Assembly (NCBI GenBank): GCA_038087035.1
Contig: CP051187.1
Coordinates: 6,268,001-6,332,000, forward strand
From: Gloeotrichia echinulata CP02
Lineage (GTDB): Bacteria > Cyanobacteriota > Cyanobacteriia > Cyanobacteriales > Nostocaceae
Reading direction: 5' to 3'
Length of the DNA: 64,000 nt
Shown here: piece by piece, positions 26,150 to 33,903 of the stretch
Position numbering within the stretch: the stretch's first letter is position 1
Layout of the letters: each line of letters starts with the position of its first letter
The notes under the pieces: model-generated
What the model was told of the DNA's origin: nothing
Seen by the model: only the letters and a program-made list of their open reading frames with translations
The model's database searches: none
Position numbers and translations under genes: made by a program

Positions 26150-26603
26150 TTAATATGTAAGTAATATGTGCATTTTTTGACTTATGTAACGCTGGGCAAA
26201 TTCATGTGACATTTATATCTTGCCGGATAACTCGCTGGTGTAAAGTACTTTTCATGCGAATGACGAAACTTTTTTGGCTATCTAGCCACGGTGCCCGCGC
26301 CCCTACCAAGGTCTTGCTTTAAAATGAGGATATGAGTTAATGATGTTGGTTTTCCGTCAACCAGTAGGTGTTGGGAAATTTGATGCAATTTTTCTGGCTC
26401 AAAACCTTATGCTATCTGCCTTTGAATGCTCTCTCTACAAATTTGAGATTGACGGAAATCTTGAAACCTTTGTCAGTTATGCTTTTGAGGTGATTTTTAA
26501 TCATTGCATCTTGACTAGCTATTGGCTGAAATGCTACTTTTATTCCAGGTCTACGGAATTGCGTCTGGAAACTCTTGCTCTGTAATGGTTTCACAAGGCT
26601 GCA
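26150..26603 (+). promoter_or_regulatory. probable CRISPR leader region
   Basis: This AT-rich stretch lies directly before the first repeat on the side opposite the GAAAC end, where the leader is expected. Short frames occur on both strands (26340-26585 and 26412-26594), but neither shows a ribosome-binding site or known motif. No precise promoter is called. Confidence 0.45.
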
Positions 26604-28719
26604 CTCGCTTCTCTTTTTGAGGAGCGGAATTAATGGAAACGAGCCTCAGACAATCTTACTTCTGCTTGTTGATTCTCGCTTCTCTTTTTGAGGAGCGGAA
26701 TTAATGGAAACGTTATAACAGCCAGCTTCTATAGCCCGGTGCAGCTCGCTTCTCTTTTTGAGGAGCGGAATTAATGGAAACATGCATCGAACGGGAATTT
26801 CATCCAGACATCAAAATCTCGCTTCTCTTTTTGAGGAGCGGAATTAATGGAAACTTAAGTTGCTCAAAATAAGCTATGAATTCTCTTTTCTCGCTTCTCT
26901 TTTTGAGGAGCGGAATTAATGGAAACATTCGGGATTAAAATTGTACCGTTTCTTTCTGGCTCGCTTCTCTTTTTGAGGAGCGGAATTAATGGAAACTGCG
27001 CCAGTCTTCAGCCCACAAGAAATTAATTTTTCTCGCTTCTCTTTTTGAGGAGCGGAATTAATGGAAACAAATAAAAAATTTTACCCAATGCTGGGTGAAA
27101 ACTCGCTTCTCTTTTTGAGGAGCGGAATTAATGGAAACCTCTATCCTCCACATCTCCTTGGATGGAACTTCCTCGCTTCTCTTTTTGAGGAGCGGAATTA
27201 ATGGAAACCAAAAATCTATTGTCGCAACCGATTCTTGCAATGTTTTCAACTCGCTTCTCTTTTTGAGGAGCGGAATTAATGGAAACAACATATCCACCAC
27301 CACACCCTGTTAACAACCTTCTCGCTTCTCTTTTTGAGGAGCGGAATTAATGGAAACCAGTGATGTAAAACGGTTCACAATTGCAACCATAGGCTCGCTT
27401 CTCTTTTTGAGGAGCGGAATTAATGGAAACGGGCATCGCAACAATGAACTTTTTGATATGCACAGCTCGCTTCTCTTTTTGAGGAGCGGAATTAATGGAA
27501 ACTCTAATTGTGTTTTGTTGTATTCGCGCAAGGCAAGCTCGCTTCTCTTTTTGAGGAGCGGAATTAATGGAAACCAAAATGTGGCTATAGTCCAGTTCTC
27601 CAGCCACTCGCTTCTCTTTTTGAGGAGCGGAATTAATGGAAACTTGTATCTTGAGTATCCGTAAATAGCCTTACTGGCTCGCTTCTCTTTTTGAGGAGCG
27701 GAATTAATGGAAACTTAAACTCATCGATTAATTCAGTCATTTCTTCTCTCGCTTCTCTTTTTGAGGAGCGGAATTAATGGAAACAAAGATAATAGTCACT
27801 ACTCTTTGTTCTTGGTCGTCAACTCGCTTCTCTTTTTGAGGAGCGGAATTAATGGAAACCTATCACGATGAACTCATTCTTGAGGGTGAAATCTCGCTTC
27901 TCTTTTTGAGGAGCGGAATTAATGGAAACTTCGATAGCCTCGCCTAGATTCTTCCACAGCCCGCAGCTCGCTTCTCTTTTTGAGGAGCGGAATTAATGGA
28001 AACTTTCGATGTTCAAATTAATTCCTAGTGCTTTCACTCGCTTCTCTTTTTGAGGAGCGGAATTAATGGAAACGTTATACCCATGCTTGTTCAAGTAGTA
28101 AAACAACCTCGCTTCTCTTTTTGAGGAGCGGAATTAATGGAAACATACCCACCATATTGTCTGTGGTCTATTGCACCGCTCGCTTCTCTTTTTGAGGAGC
28201 GGAATTAATGGAAACAACAATAAGTTGACGAGTAGTATTGTTTGGGTATCTCGCTTCTCTTTTTGAGGAGCGGAATTAATGGAAACGAATCCCACAGGCA
28301 GTAAGCTTTTTTAGGTAATTCGACTCGCTTCTCTTTTTGAGGAGCGGAATTAATGGAAACGGAAGAGGAAATTATATCATCGGGTGTATCAACAGCTCGC
28401 TTCTCTTTTTGAGGAGCGGAATTAATGGAAACGATCCAAGATGCCAGCGTACTTGGCGCACTCTTCTCGCTTCTCTTTTTGAGGAGCGGAATTAATGGAA
28501 ACAAAGCTAGATTCTTCTCTAATTTCATCTTTAGCCACTCGCTTCTCTTTTTGAGGAGCGGAATTAATGGAAACTTATTTCTGATGATGAATTCTTTAGA
28601 AGTAGTGATAGCTCGCTTCTCTTTTTGAGGAGCGGAATTAATGGAAACTAATTACAAAGGACTTAACCAGGACTTTGTAGCTCTCGCTTCTCTTTTTGAG
28701 GAGCGGAATTAATGGAAAC
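26604..28719 (+). CRISPR. type III-associated CRISPR array, 30 repeats and 29 spacers
   Basis: Thirty copies of a 37-bp repeat starting CTCGCTTCTCTTTTTGAGGA and ending GCGGAATTAATGGAAAC, spaced by 29 unique spacers of 32-41 bp. All copies look identical by eye, including the last one. The repeat can fold as CGCTTCTC-TTTTT-GAGGAGCG with one G-U pair. The GAAAC 3' end indicates plus-strand transcription. The array is divergent from the cmr operon. No cas6, cas1 or cas2 is present in this window, so crRNA processing must rely on a distant Cas6 or on a host RNase; RNase E does this in the Synechocystis III-Bv system. Confidence 0.98.
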
Positions 28720-28738
28720 ACTGTTTTCTCAGCAGACA

Positions 28739-28767
28739 GTAAGGGCACGGCAATGCCGTGCCCCTAC
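28739..28767. repeat. palindromic core of family B
   Basis: A GTAAGGGCACGGCAATGCCG palindrome continuing to CTAC, 20 bases after the last CRISPR repeat. The flanks do not match the complete B elements. Confidence 0.8.
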
Positions 28768-28876
28768 AATATATATATGTGGCGAATAGCATCAAAACAA
28801 CCCACAGCAATTAGGTCTGCCCAGCATTTTCTCAACCTACAATATGTAGCGGTTCTCGGTTGAGTCCAATACACTC

Positions 28877-28902
28877 GTAAGGGCACGGCAATGTTCCCTA
28901 CA
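28877..28902. repeat. truncated palindromic core of family B
   Basis: The left arm GTAAGGGCACGGCAATG is followed by a shortened right arm. It is preceded by GTAGCGGTTCTCGG, a B-like end. The interval 28720-29101 holds only such repeats, plus an imperfect inverted repeat around GCGTTAGGCGCAAA at about 28954-29011. Confidence 0.6.
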
Positions 28903-29101
28903 ATATTATATATTCGCCGTCAACTGCAGATGATTTATAAAAATAAAAAATGGTGCGTTAGGCGCAAACTGCCAAATTTGCTGGCGGTGTTGTCAAATTT
29001 TAGCGCCTAACACACCCTACTATTTGCTATCTTGTTGCTTTCAGTCATCAATACCCATTTGATGTAATAATTACTCAATATGATTCAGATGATTACACAC
29101 C

Positions 29102-29569
29102 ATGAGCAAACAATATAAAATATATCTAGATGCTTGTTGTTTGAATCGTCCATTTGATGACCAAACGCAATCCCGTATTTATTTAGAAGCGCAGGCAGTT
29201 ATAACAATTCTAAATCAATGTCAAACAGGAACTTGGAAATTAATTGCCGAATTAAATCAAATACCTGATTTAGAAAGACTACAAAACGTCAAAAAATTAC
29301 TCTCTATTGCTAAAATCAAAGTTATTAGTAGTGCCTTTATTGAAGACAGAGCGGCTCAACTCCAAAAATTAGGATTTTCTAGCTATGATGCTTCCCACAT
29401 TGCCAGCGCCGAAAGAAGTCAGGCAGATGTATTTTTAACAACAGATGATAGACTATTCAAAAAAGCGCAGAAAAATTCTCAATTAATAAACGTTAAGATT
29501 AATAATCCCATTCAATGGCTAGCTGATGTCATACAAGCTGAGGAAAGTAATGATGAAAACGCAAAATGA
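29102..29569 (+). CDS. PIN domain protein, probable toxin
   Basis: A 155-residue PIN-fold RNase-like protein. Acidic residues expected for metal binding are Asp10 in IYLDACCLNRPFDD, the Asp in GFSSYDASHIASAE and the Asp pair in VFLTTDDRLFKKA. The N-terminal form LDACCLNRPFDD is typical of a cyanobacterial PIN subgroup. It overlaps the next small gene by 17 bases, consistent with a toxin-antitoxin pair, although VapBC pairs usually place the antitoxin first. It lies 380 bases beyond the CRISPR array. Confidence 0.82.
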   Translation: MSKQYKIYLDACCLNRPFDDQTQSRIYLEAQAVITILNQCQTGTWKLIAELNQIPDLERLQNVKKLLSIAKIKVISSAFIEDRAAQLQKLGFSSYDASHIASAERSQADVFLTTDDRLFKKAQKNSQLINVKINNPIQWLADVIQAEESNDENAK

Positions 29570-29774
29570 AATTATCAAACAGGGCTACGATGCTTTAATC
29601 AATTCTCTAGGAGTTGCCGATACTATTCGCTTTATTCAATATTTCAGTTCTGGTAAGGGAGATTATACCAAAGAACGTCATCAATGGCTAGATGAAAAAA
29701 CTTTGGCAGAGGTGTTAGTCCAGATGAAAGAATTGCCAGAAGACGACACCAATCAATATGACCAAATTATATAG
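29553..29774 (+). CDS. small protein paired with the PIN protein, possible antitoxin
   Basis: A 73-residue acidic protein (MKTQNEIIKQGYDALINSLG start). Two adjacent ATGs at 29550 and 29553 are possible; AGGAAAG ends five bases before the second. It overlaps the end of the PIN gene. No DNA-binding fold is recognised. The C-terminal half (HQWLDEKTLAEVLVQMKEL) could form a helix that binds the toxin. The antitoxin role is inferred from position only. Confidence 0.65.
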   Translation: MKTQNEIIKQGYDALINSLGVADTIRFIQYFSSGKGDYTKERHQWLDEKTLAEVLVQMKELPEDDTNQYDQII

Positions 29775-29779
29775 ATTAG

Positions 29780-29807
29780 GTAGGGGCGCAAGGCCTTGCG
29801 CCCCCAC
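29780..29807. repeat. palindromic repeat A copy
   Basis: One mismatch from the perfect 28-bp palindrome; located between the PIN pair and the Uma2 gene, which point toward each other, so it may act as a bidirectional terminator-like hairpin. Confidence 0.8.
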
Positions 29808-29839
29808 GAGGATCTGTGGTTATATTCCTTGCTCTGCAG

Positions 29840-30436
29840 CTATTGAGCAAGTGCCTGTTGAAAAGTTTTGAGCGCATCTACATGATTTACTATATTTATG
29901 CAACGTAATAATAAATCCAAATCAATTCCTTTGACTTCTTCACTACTGTATATCCTTTCATAGTCGAGGGTGTTACCATCTACGCGCAGGTGATACACCT
30001 CTAAAACGCCATCTTCCCACAACCAAACTTCGGGAATCTTCAGCCGCTTGTATGCTTCGAGTTTATTGATACCCCCACTGGTGAACACCACTTCGATTAC
30101 CAAATCGGGACGCACTCGACCAGGCGCAAGTTTATAGGATTCATCAGCTTCTCGCTTGACGGAGACTCCTTCACTTTCCAGGGTCATTGAGCCAGTTGGG
30201 GTAAAGTCAAACCCAGCCATGAGCAGGTATAATTCTAATAAGGCAGCAATTCTCTTCTTAACGGTTTCGTGTGGTTCTCCTGGCATTCGCCGAATCTCCA
30301 ATAATCCATCCAGAAATGAGAAGCGATATCCAGGACGCTCTAACAATTGCTCAACGGCTTTGAACTCTCTCCAGGTCAGTCCCTCAAACAGAAGGGGTGA
30401 TTCCTTTGTGGGTATAGCAACTGTTGCTGCGGTCAT
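29840..30436 (-). CDS. Uma2 family (DUF820) nuclease-fold protein
   Basis: A 198-residue Uma2 protein, only distantly similar to the one at 17374. Core residues are in FSFLDGLLEIRRMPG, GRVRPDLVIEVVFTSGGINKLEAYKRL and IPEVWLWEDGVLEVYHL, fitting the PD-(D/E)XK pattern. The N-terminal LLFEGLTWREFKAVEQLLE helix is typical for the family. Function in the cell is unknown. Monocistronic; the next gene upstream belongs to a transposable element. Confidence 0.87.
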   Translation of the reverse strand: MTAATVAIPTKESPLLFEGLTWREFKAVEQLLERPGYRFSFLDGLLEIRRMPGEPHETVKKRIAALLELYLLMAGFDFTPTGSMTLESEGVSVKREADESYKLAPGRVRPDLVIEVVFTSGGINKLEAYKRLKIPEVWLWEDGVLEVYHLRVDGNTLDYERIYSSEEVKGIDLDLLLRCINIVNHVDALKTFQQALAQ

Positions 30437-30602
30437 TTACGTCTCCAGTTTGTTTCCAGATGAGAAATCATACTCTTGAGGGCAATTATCTGATTCTAAC
30501 ATCTTTGTTTTTCGCAAATCTCTACAAGTTGTCAGATTTGCGACTTTTTCAACAAGTTGGGAATCTTGCAACCCAGCACACTTGACTTAACAGACTGGTA
30601 TT

Positions 30603-31915
30603 TTGACACTCCATCGCCGTAGAACGGCGAGGATTCTTGGTTCACAGTCCAATCTTAACCTCGCAGGATTGCTCCAACGAAGCCAGAGGATCAAACTCCC
30701 CAAGCTTATAAGATCCCGTGTGCCCCACGGTACTTAATCCTTTTTGCAGGATGTTGATAGCCGCGTTGATATCTCTATCCTCTACATACCCACAATGAGG
30801 GCATACATGGGTTCTAGTAGACAAAGATTTCTTCACTTTGAAGCCACAGTTAGAGCAATTCTGGCTAGTATTGTGAGGAGCAACAGCAATAGTTATTTTC
30901 CCGTATTTATAACCAAAATAATCTAACCACTGGCGAAACTTTGACCATCCTGCATCACTTATCGACTTGGCTAGACGCCGATTTTTCACCATGCCTTTAA
31001 CATTTAAATATTCGTAGGCTACTAAGTCGTTAGACTTGATTAAACGGAGTGCCACTCTCTTGACGAACTCTTCTCGCTGCCTACTTACTTTTAGATGCTT
31101 ACGGGCATATCGGTTGTTAGCTTTGTGATAATTTCGAGACTGTAGTTTACCTTTTTTGTACTTTTTAGACTTTTGGCGATTGATGCGGTTTAGCTGTTTT
31201 TCACCTTGGCGGTAAAACTTTGGATTGGGTTCAATATTGCCTTGACTATCTGCAAGGAAATACTTAATACCCACGTCAACACCCACTGCTTTTTGGCTAG
31301 GGGTTAATGGCTCTACCGGATCTCTGGGGTCTAATTGTACCGAGAATTGTACATAGTACCCGTCAGCACGACGTACAATTCTGACTCGCTTAATCTGCTC
31401 TATTTGGTAGAAGTTTAAATCTCTAGTCCCTATCAGCTTTAGCTTGCCTATTCCTTTCTTGTCCGTGAAAGTAATATGCTTGAGGTCTGATGATAGTTTC
31501 CACCCGGAGACTTTATATTCAACCGAGCGAGTATTTTTCAAGAACCTGGGATACCCTTTTTTACCAGGAATCGCACGCTTGCAGTTATCGTAAAAACGGT
31601 TAACTGCTTTGAGGACTCGTTCTACAGCAGTTTGGCAGGCATGAGAATTTAGTTCTTCTACAAACTTAAATTCTTTCCTTAACAACGTGTTATATCTAAA
31701 CATTTCCGTCTTGCCAACACCACGATTATCCATCCAATAACGCAGCACTTTGTTGCGGACAAATTGAGATGTCCGGATTGCTTCATCAATGGCGGATATT
31801 TGTTGTTGTTTTGGTTTGACTTTATACTCGTAGCTCAACACGTTTGATACTGGCTTGTATGGTATCAAGTGCTATAATAACACAAAGCCGTCCTAGAAGG
31901 ACGGGGCTTGTATCC
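30603..31915 (-). mobile_element. IS200/IS605-type element with tnpB only
   Basis: The right end (30603-30643) has TTGACACTCC, a hairpin CGCCGTAGAACGGCG, then GGATTCTTGG. The left end (31880-31915) has a hairpin CCGTCCTAGAAGGACGG. There is no tnpA, so it would need a transposase in trans. The same end motifs are seen at 42160, 47819-49177 and 59714. Outer limits are estimates. Confidence 0.75.
30642..31868 (-). CDS. tnpB: TnpB RNA-guided nuclease, IS605 family
   Basis: A 408-residue TnpB, the transposon-encoded relative of Cas12. It has an N-terminal helix-turn-helix-like region, the central GWKLSSDLKHITFTDKKGIG beta region, and a complete RuvC: Asp in VGVDVGIKYFL, Glu in LVAYEYLNVKGMVKN, and Asp in EDRDINAAINIL. 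The zinc finger CSNCGF...CPHCG is intact. TnpB proteins use an RNA read from the element's right end, so a guide RNA probably overlaps the gene end and runs into 30603-30641. All catalytic residues appear intact, in contrast to the copy at 47924. Confidence 0.95.
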   Translation of the reverse strand: MIPYKPVSNVLSYEYKVKPKQQQISAIDEAIRTSQFVRNKVLRYWMDNRGVGKTEMFRYNTLLRKEFKFVEELNSHACQTAVERVLKAVNRFYDNCKRAIPGKKGYPRFLKNTRSVEYKVSGWKLSSDLKHITFTDKKGIGKLKLIGTRDLNFYQIEQIKRVRIVRRADGYYVQFSVQLDPRDPVEPLTPSQKAVGVDVGIKYFLADSQGNIEPNPKFYRQGEKQLNRINRQKSKKYKKGKLQSRNYHKANNRYARKHLKVSRQREEFVKRVALRLIKSNDLVAYEYLNVKGMVKNRRLAKSISDAGWSKFRQWLDYFGYKYGKITIAVAPHNTSQNCSNCGFKVKKSLSTRTHVCPHCGYVEDRDINAAINILQKGLSTVGHTGSYKLGEFDPLASLEQSCEVKIGL

Positions 31916-32095
31916 CATTAATTTCGGTCAGTATTAATTCCTCATTCGTCAGGGTTTGTGAGGTTTCTCATCCCCAATCGCCAATCCCCAATCCCCAATC
32001 CCCAGTCCCCAATCGCAGAAAATGACATAATTTCCGTAAATGGGACTGTCCTGGTTGTAGCAATTAATAAAAACCCTCATTCATCCTTCACCACC

Positions 32096-33781
32096 ATGCA
32101 GGTCTATTGCACTAAACAACATGCAAATAATGGGAGTAACCGCTTTTGTACTCATTGCGGTGAACCATTGCCTCTTCCTGTAGGGCAGGTTGTGGATCGG
32201 CGCTATCGGATTATACGTCAATTAGGTCAAGGGGGTTTTGGACGCACTTATTTGGCTGAGGATCAAAATCAACCCCATCAACAGTGCGTGCTGAAGGAAT
32301 TTGCACCCCAAGTACAACAACCGCAAGATTTACACAAAGCTAAGGAGTTGTTTGAGAGGGAGGCGAATGTCCTCAAAAAACTCCAGCATCCTCAAATTCC
32401 CCGGTTTCACTCGTGGTTGCAAGAAAAGTTAGGCGGTAAGGATTATTTCTTTTTAGTGCAAGATTATATAGATGGTGATAATTGTTACCAATTGTTAGAA
32501 CGGCGTCAAGCTCAGGGGCAGGCTTTTAGTGAGGAGGAAGTTCTCAAGCTGTTAAAAAATATTTTACCAGTTTTATCCTATCTTCACTCACAAGATGTGG
32601 TTCATCGCGATATTTCCCCCGATAATTTGATTTTACGACGTGGGGATGATCTACCAGTGCTGATTGATTTTGGTGGGGTGAAGCAATTACCGGCTTCTCA
32701 AGGTTTCTGGTTTACCCAGTTGGCTATCAATCATACTTTGTTGGGGAAAAAAGGTTATGCACCAGAAGAGCAGTTACGCCAGGGTAAAGTATTTAAAAGT
32801 AGTGATTTATATTCTTTGGCGGTGACGGTGCTGGTGTTACTAACGGGAAAGGAACCCCAAAAACTTTATGACAGCTATCAGGGGATTTGGCGCTGGGGGA
32901 AGGAAATAAATGTGAGTCCGCAACTGGAAGCTGTATTCAAAAAGATGCTGGCGTATAAACCAGGCGATCGCTATCAAACTGCTGATCAAGTTCTCAAGGA
33001 TTTACCATCGCAAATGTCTACTAAACCTGCAAATTCTCAGATTACCAAGATTAAGACGATGATAGTTGCTCCTGGAGCAAAACGCGCTCAAGCTGTGGCG
33101 ACTAAATTTCACAACAAAACTCAATTGGTTGTGCAAAATTTACCAATACCTGTATGGCTGCGTCCCTTTGGCGTCAGTCTGGTGGGGACTACTGTAGTTA
33201 TTTTAACTGTAGCAGGTACTTGGGCGCTGGTAAATGCAGCCTTTCAGGGAATTTCTTCGATCTCTGTACCACCAATTTCTCTACCAACATTACCTACGCC
33301 TAGTCCGTCAGTGAGTCCAGGAAAAAATCGTGATATCCAAAAAATCTTAAATCGTCGTCAACAGCTAGAAATTCCTGACGGATTTTTTACGCGGATGGTA
33401 GATAGTTTGTTTTATACGAAACATCCTGAATTAAAGGGACGCAGCTTGACATCTAAACCAGAAGATGTAGCTTTACGGGATGAATGGTCAGGTATCGCCG
33501 AAGACTTGCTGAATAAATTAGAACAGGCGAAACTAACTACAGCATCCCGTCGAAAGCTGGGAAGCTATAGTCAACAAGATGTCACTATCTGGACGCAGCA
33601 AGCACAAGCAGGAAAGTTAGGTAAATATACTACAATTGAAAAACTAAAAACAGACACCTATAAAAAATTCGCTCCCTTGTTTCCCGGTCAACAGCGTGGG
33701 AACCTAAATCAAGCGACTTACGGTCAAATTTGGTATGCGATCGCAGCTGATCAAGTAAGTAAAGTACAATCTGACAATTGA
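32096..33781 (+). CDS. Ser/Thr protein kinase, 4-Cys/zinc-ribbon type, membrane anchored
   Basis: A 561-residue kinase. Residues 4-22 form a Cys/His zinc-ribbon-like motif (YCTKQH, FCTHCG). The kinase domain (about 35-300) has GQGGFGRTY, the ATP-site Lys in CVLKEF, VVHRDISPDN in place of the usual HRDLKPxN, and DFGG. A membrane helix at about 355-375 is followed by an extracytoplasmic domain of about 160 residues, shared with the next kinase. A longer frame starts at 31958, but its extra codons are CCCCAAT heptamers, so the ATG at 32096 is chosen. The paralogue downstream suggests tandem duplication. Confidence 0.92.
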   Translation: MQVYCTKQHANNGSNRFCTHCGEPLPLPVGQVVDRRYRIIRQLGQGGFGRTYLAEDQNQPHQQCVLKEFAPQVQQPQDLHKAKELFEREANVLKKLQHPQIPRFHSWLQEKLGGKDYFFLVQDYIDGDNCYQLLERRQAQGQAFSEEEVLKLLKNILPVLSYLHSQDVVHRDISPDNLILRRGDDLPVLIDFGGVKQLPASQGFWFTQLAINHTLLGKKGYAPEEQLRQGKVFKSSDLYSLAVTVLVLLTGKEPQKLYDSYQGIWRWGKEINVSPQLEAVFKKMLAYKPGDRYQTADQVLKDLPSQMSTKPANSQITKIKTMIVAPGAKRAQAVATKFHNKTQLVVQNLPIPVWLRPFGVSLVGTTVVILTVAGTWALVNAAFQGISSISVPPISLPTLPTPSPSVSPGKNRDIQKILNRRQQLEIPDGFFTRMVDSLFYTKHPELKGRSLTSKPEDVALRDEWSGIAEDLLNKLEQAKLTTASRRKLGSYSQQDVTIWTQQAQAGKLGKYTTIEKLKTDTYKKFAPLFPGQQRGNLNQATYGQIWYAIAADQVSKVQSDN

Positions 33782-33788
33782 GATGGGT

Positions 33789-33825
33789 ATTGGGCATTGG
33801 GCATTGGGCATTGGGCATTGGGCAT
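33789..33825. repeat. STRR heptamer array GGGCATT
   Basis: Five heptamers directly after the first kinase stop, followed by short runs of CAGTCAA and CCAACCA up to the next kinase start. Confidence 0.85.
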
Positions 33826-33903
33826 GGGAGAATTACAACAATCAACAATTAACAGTCAACAGTCAACCGTCAAAAGTCAACCACCAACCACCAACCACCA
33901 ATC

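Noticed and set aside
26340..26594. Short frames of 81 and 60 codons in the probable CRISPR leader
   Set aside because: No ribosome-binding site, no recognisable motif, and they oppose each other over the same bases.
26604..28719. Several open frames on both strands through the CRISPR array, with repeated METS- or LIPLLKKRSE-like peptides
   Set aside because: They consist of repeat-derived peptide units joined by spacer-coded residues and show no independent gene signals.
31958..32095. 46-codon N-terminal extension of the first kinase
   Set aside because: Encoded by CCCCAAT heptamers; the paralogous kinase begins at the equivalent of 32096.
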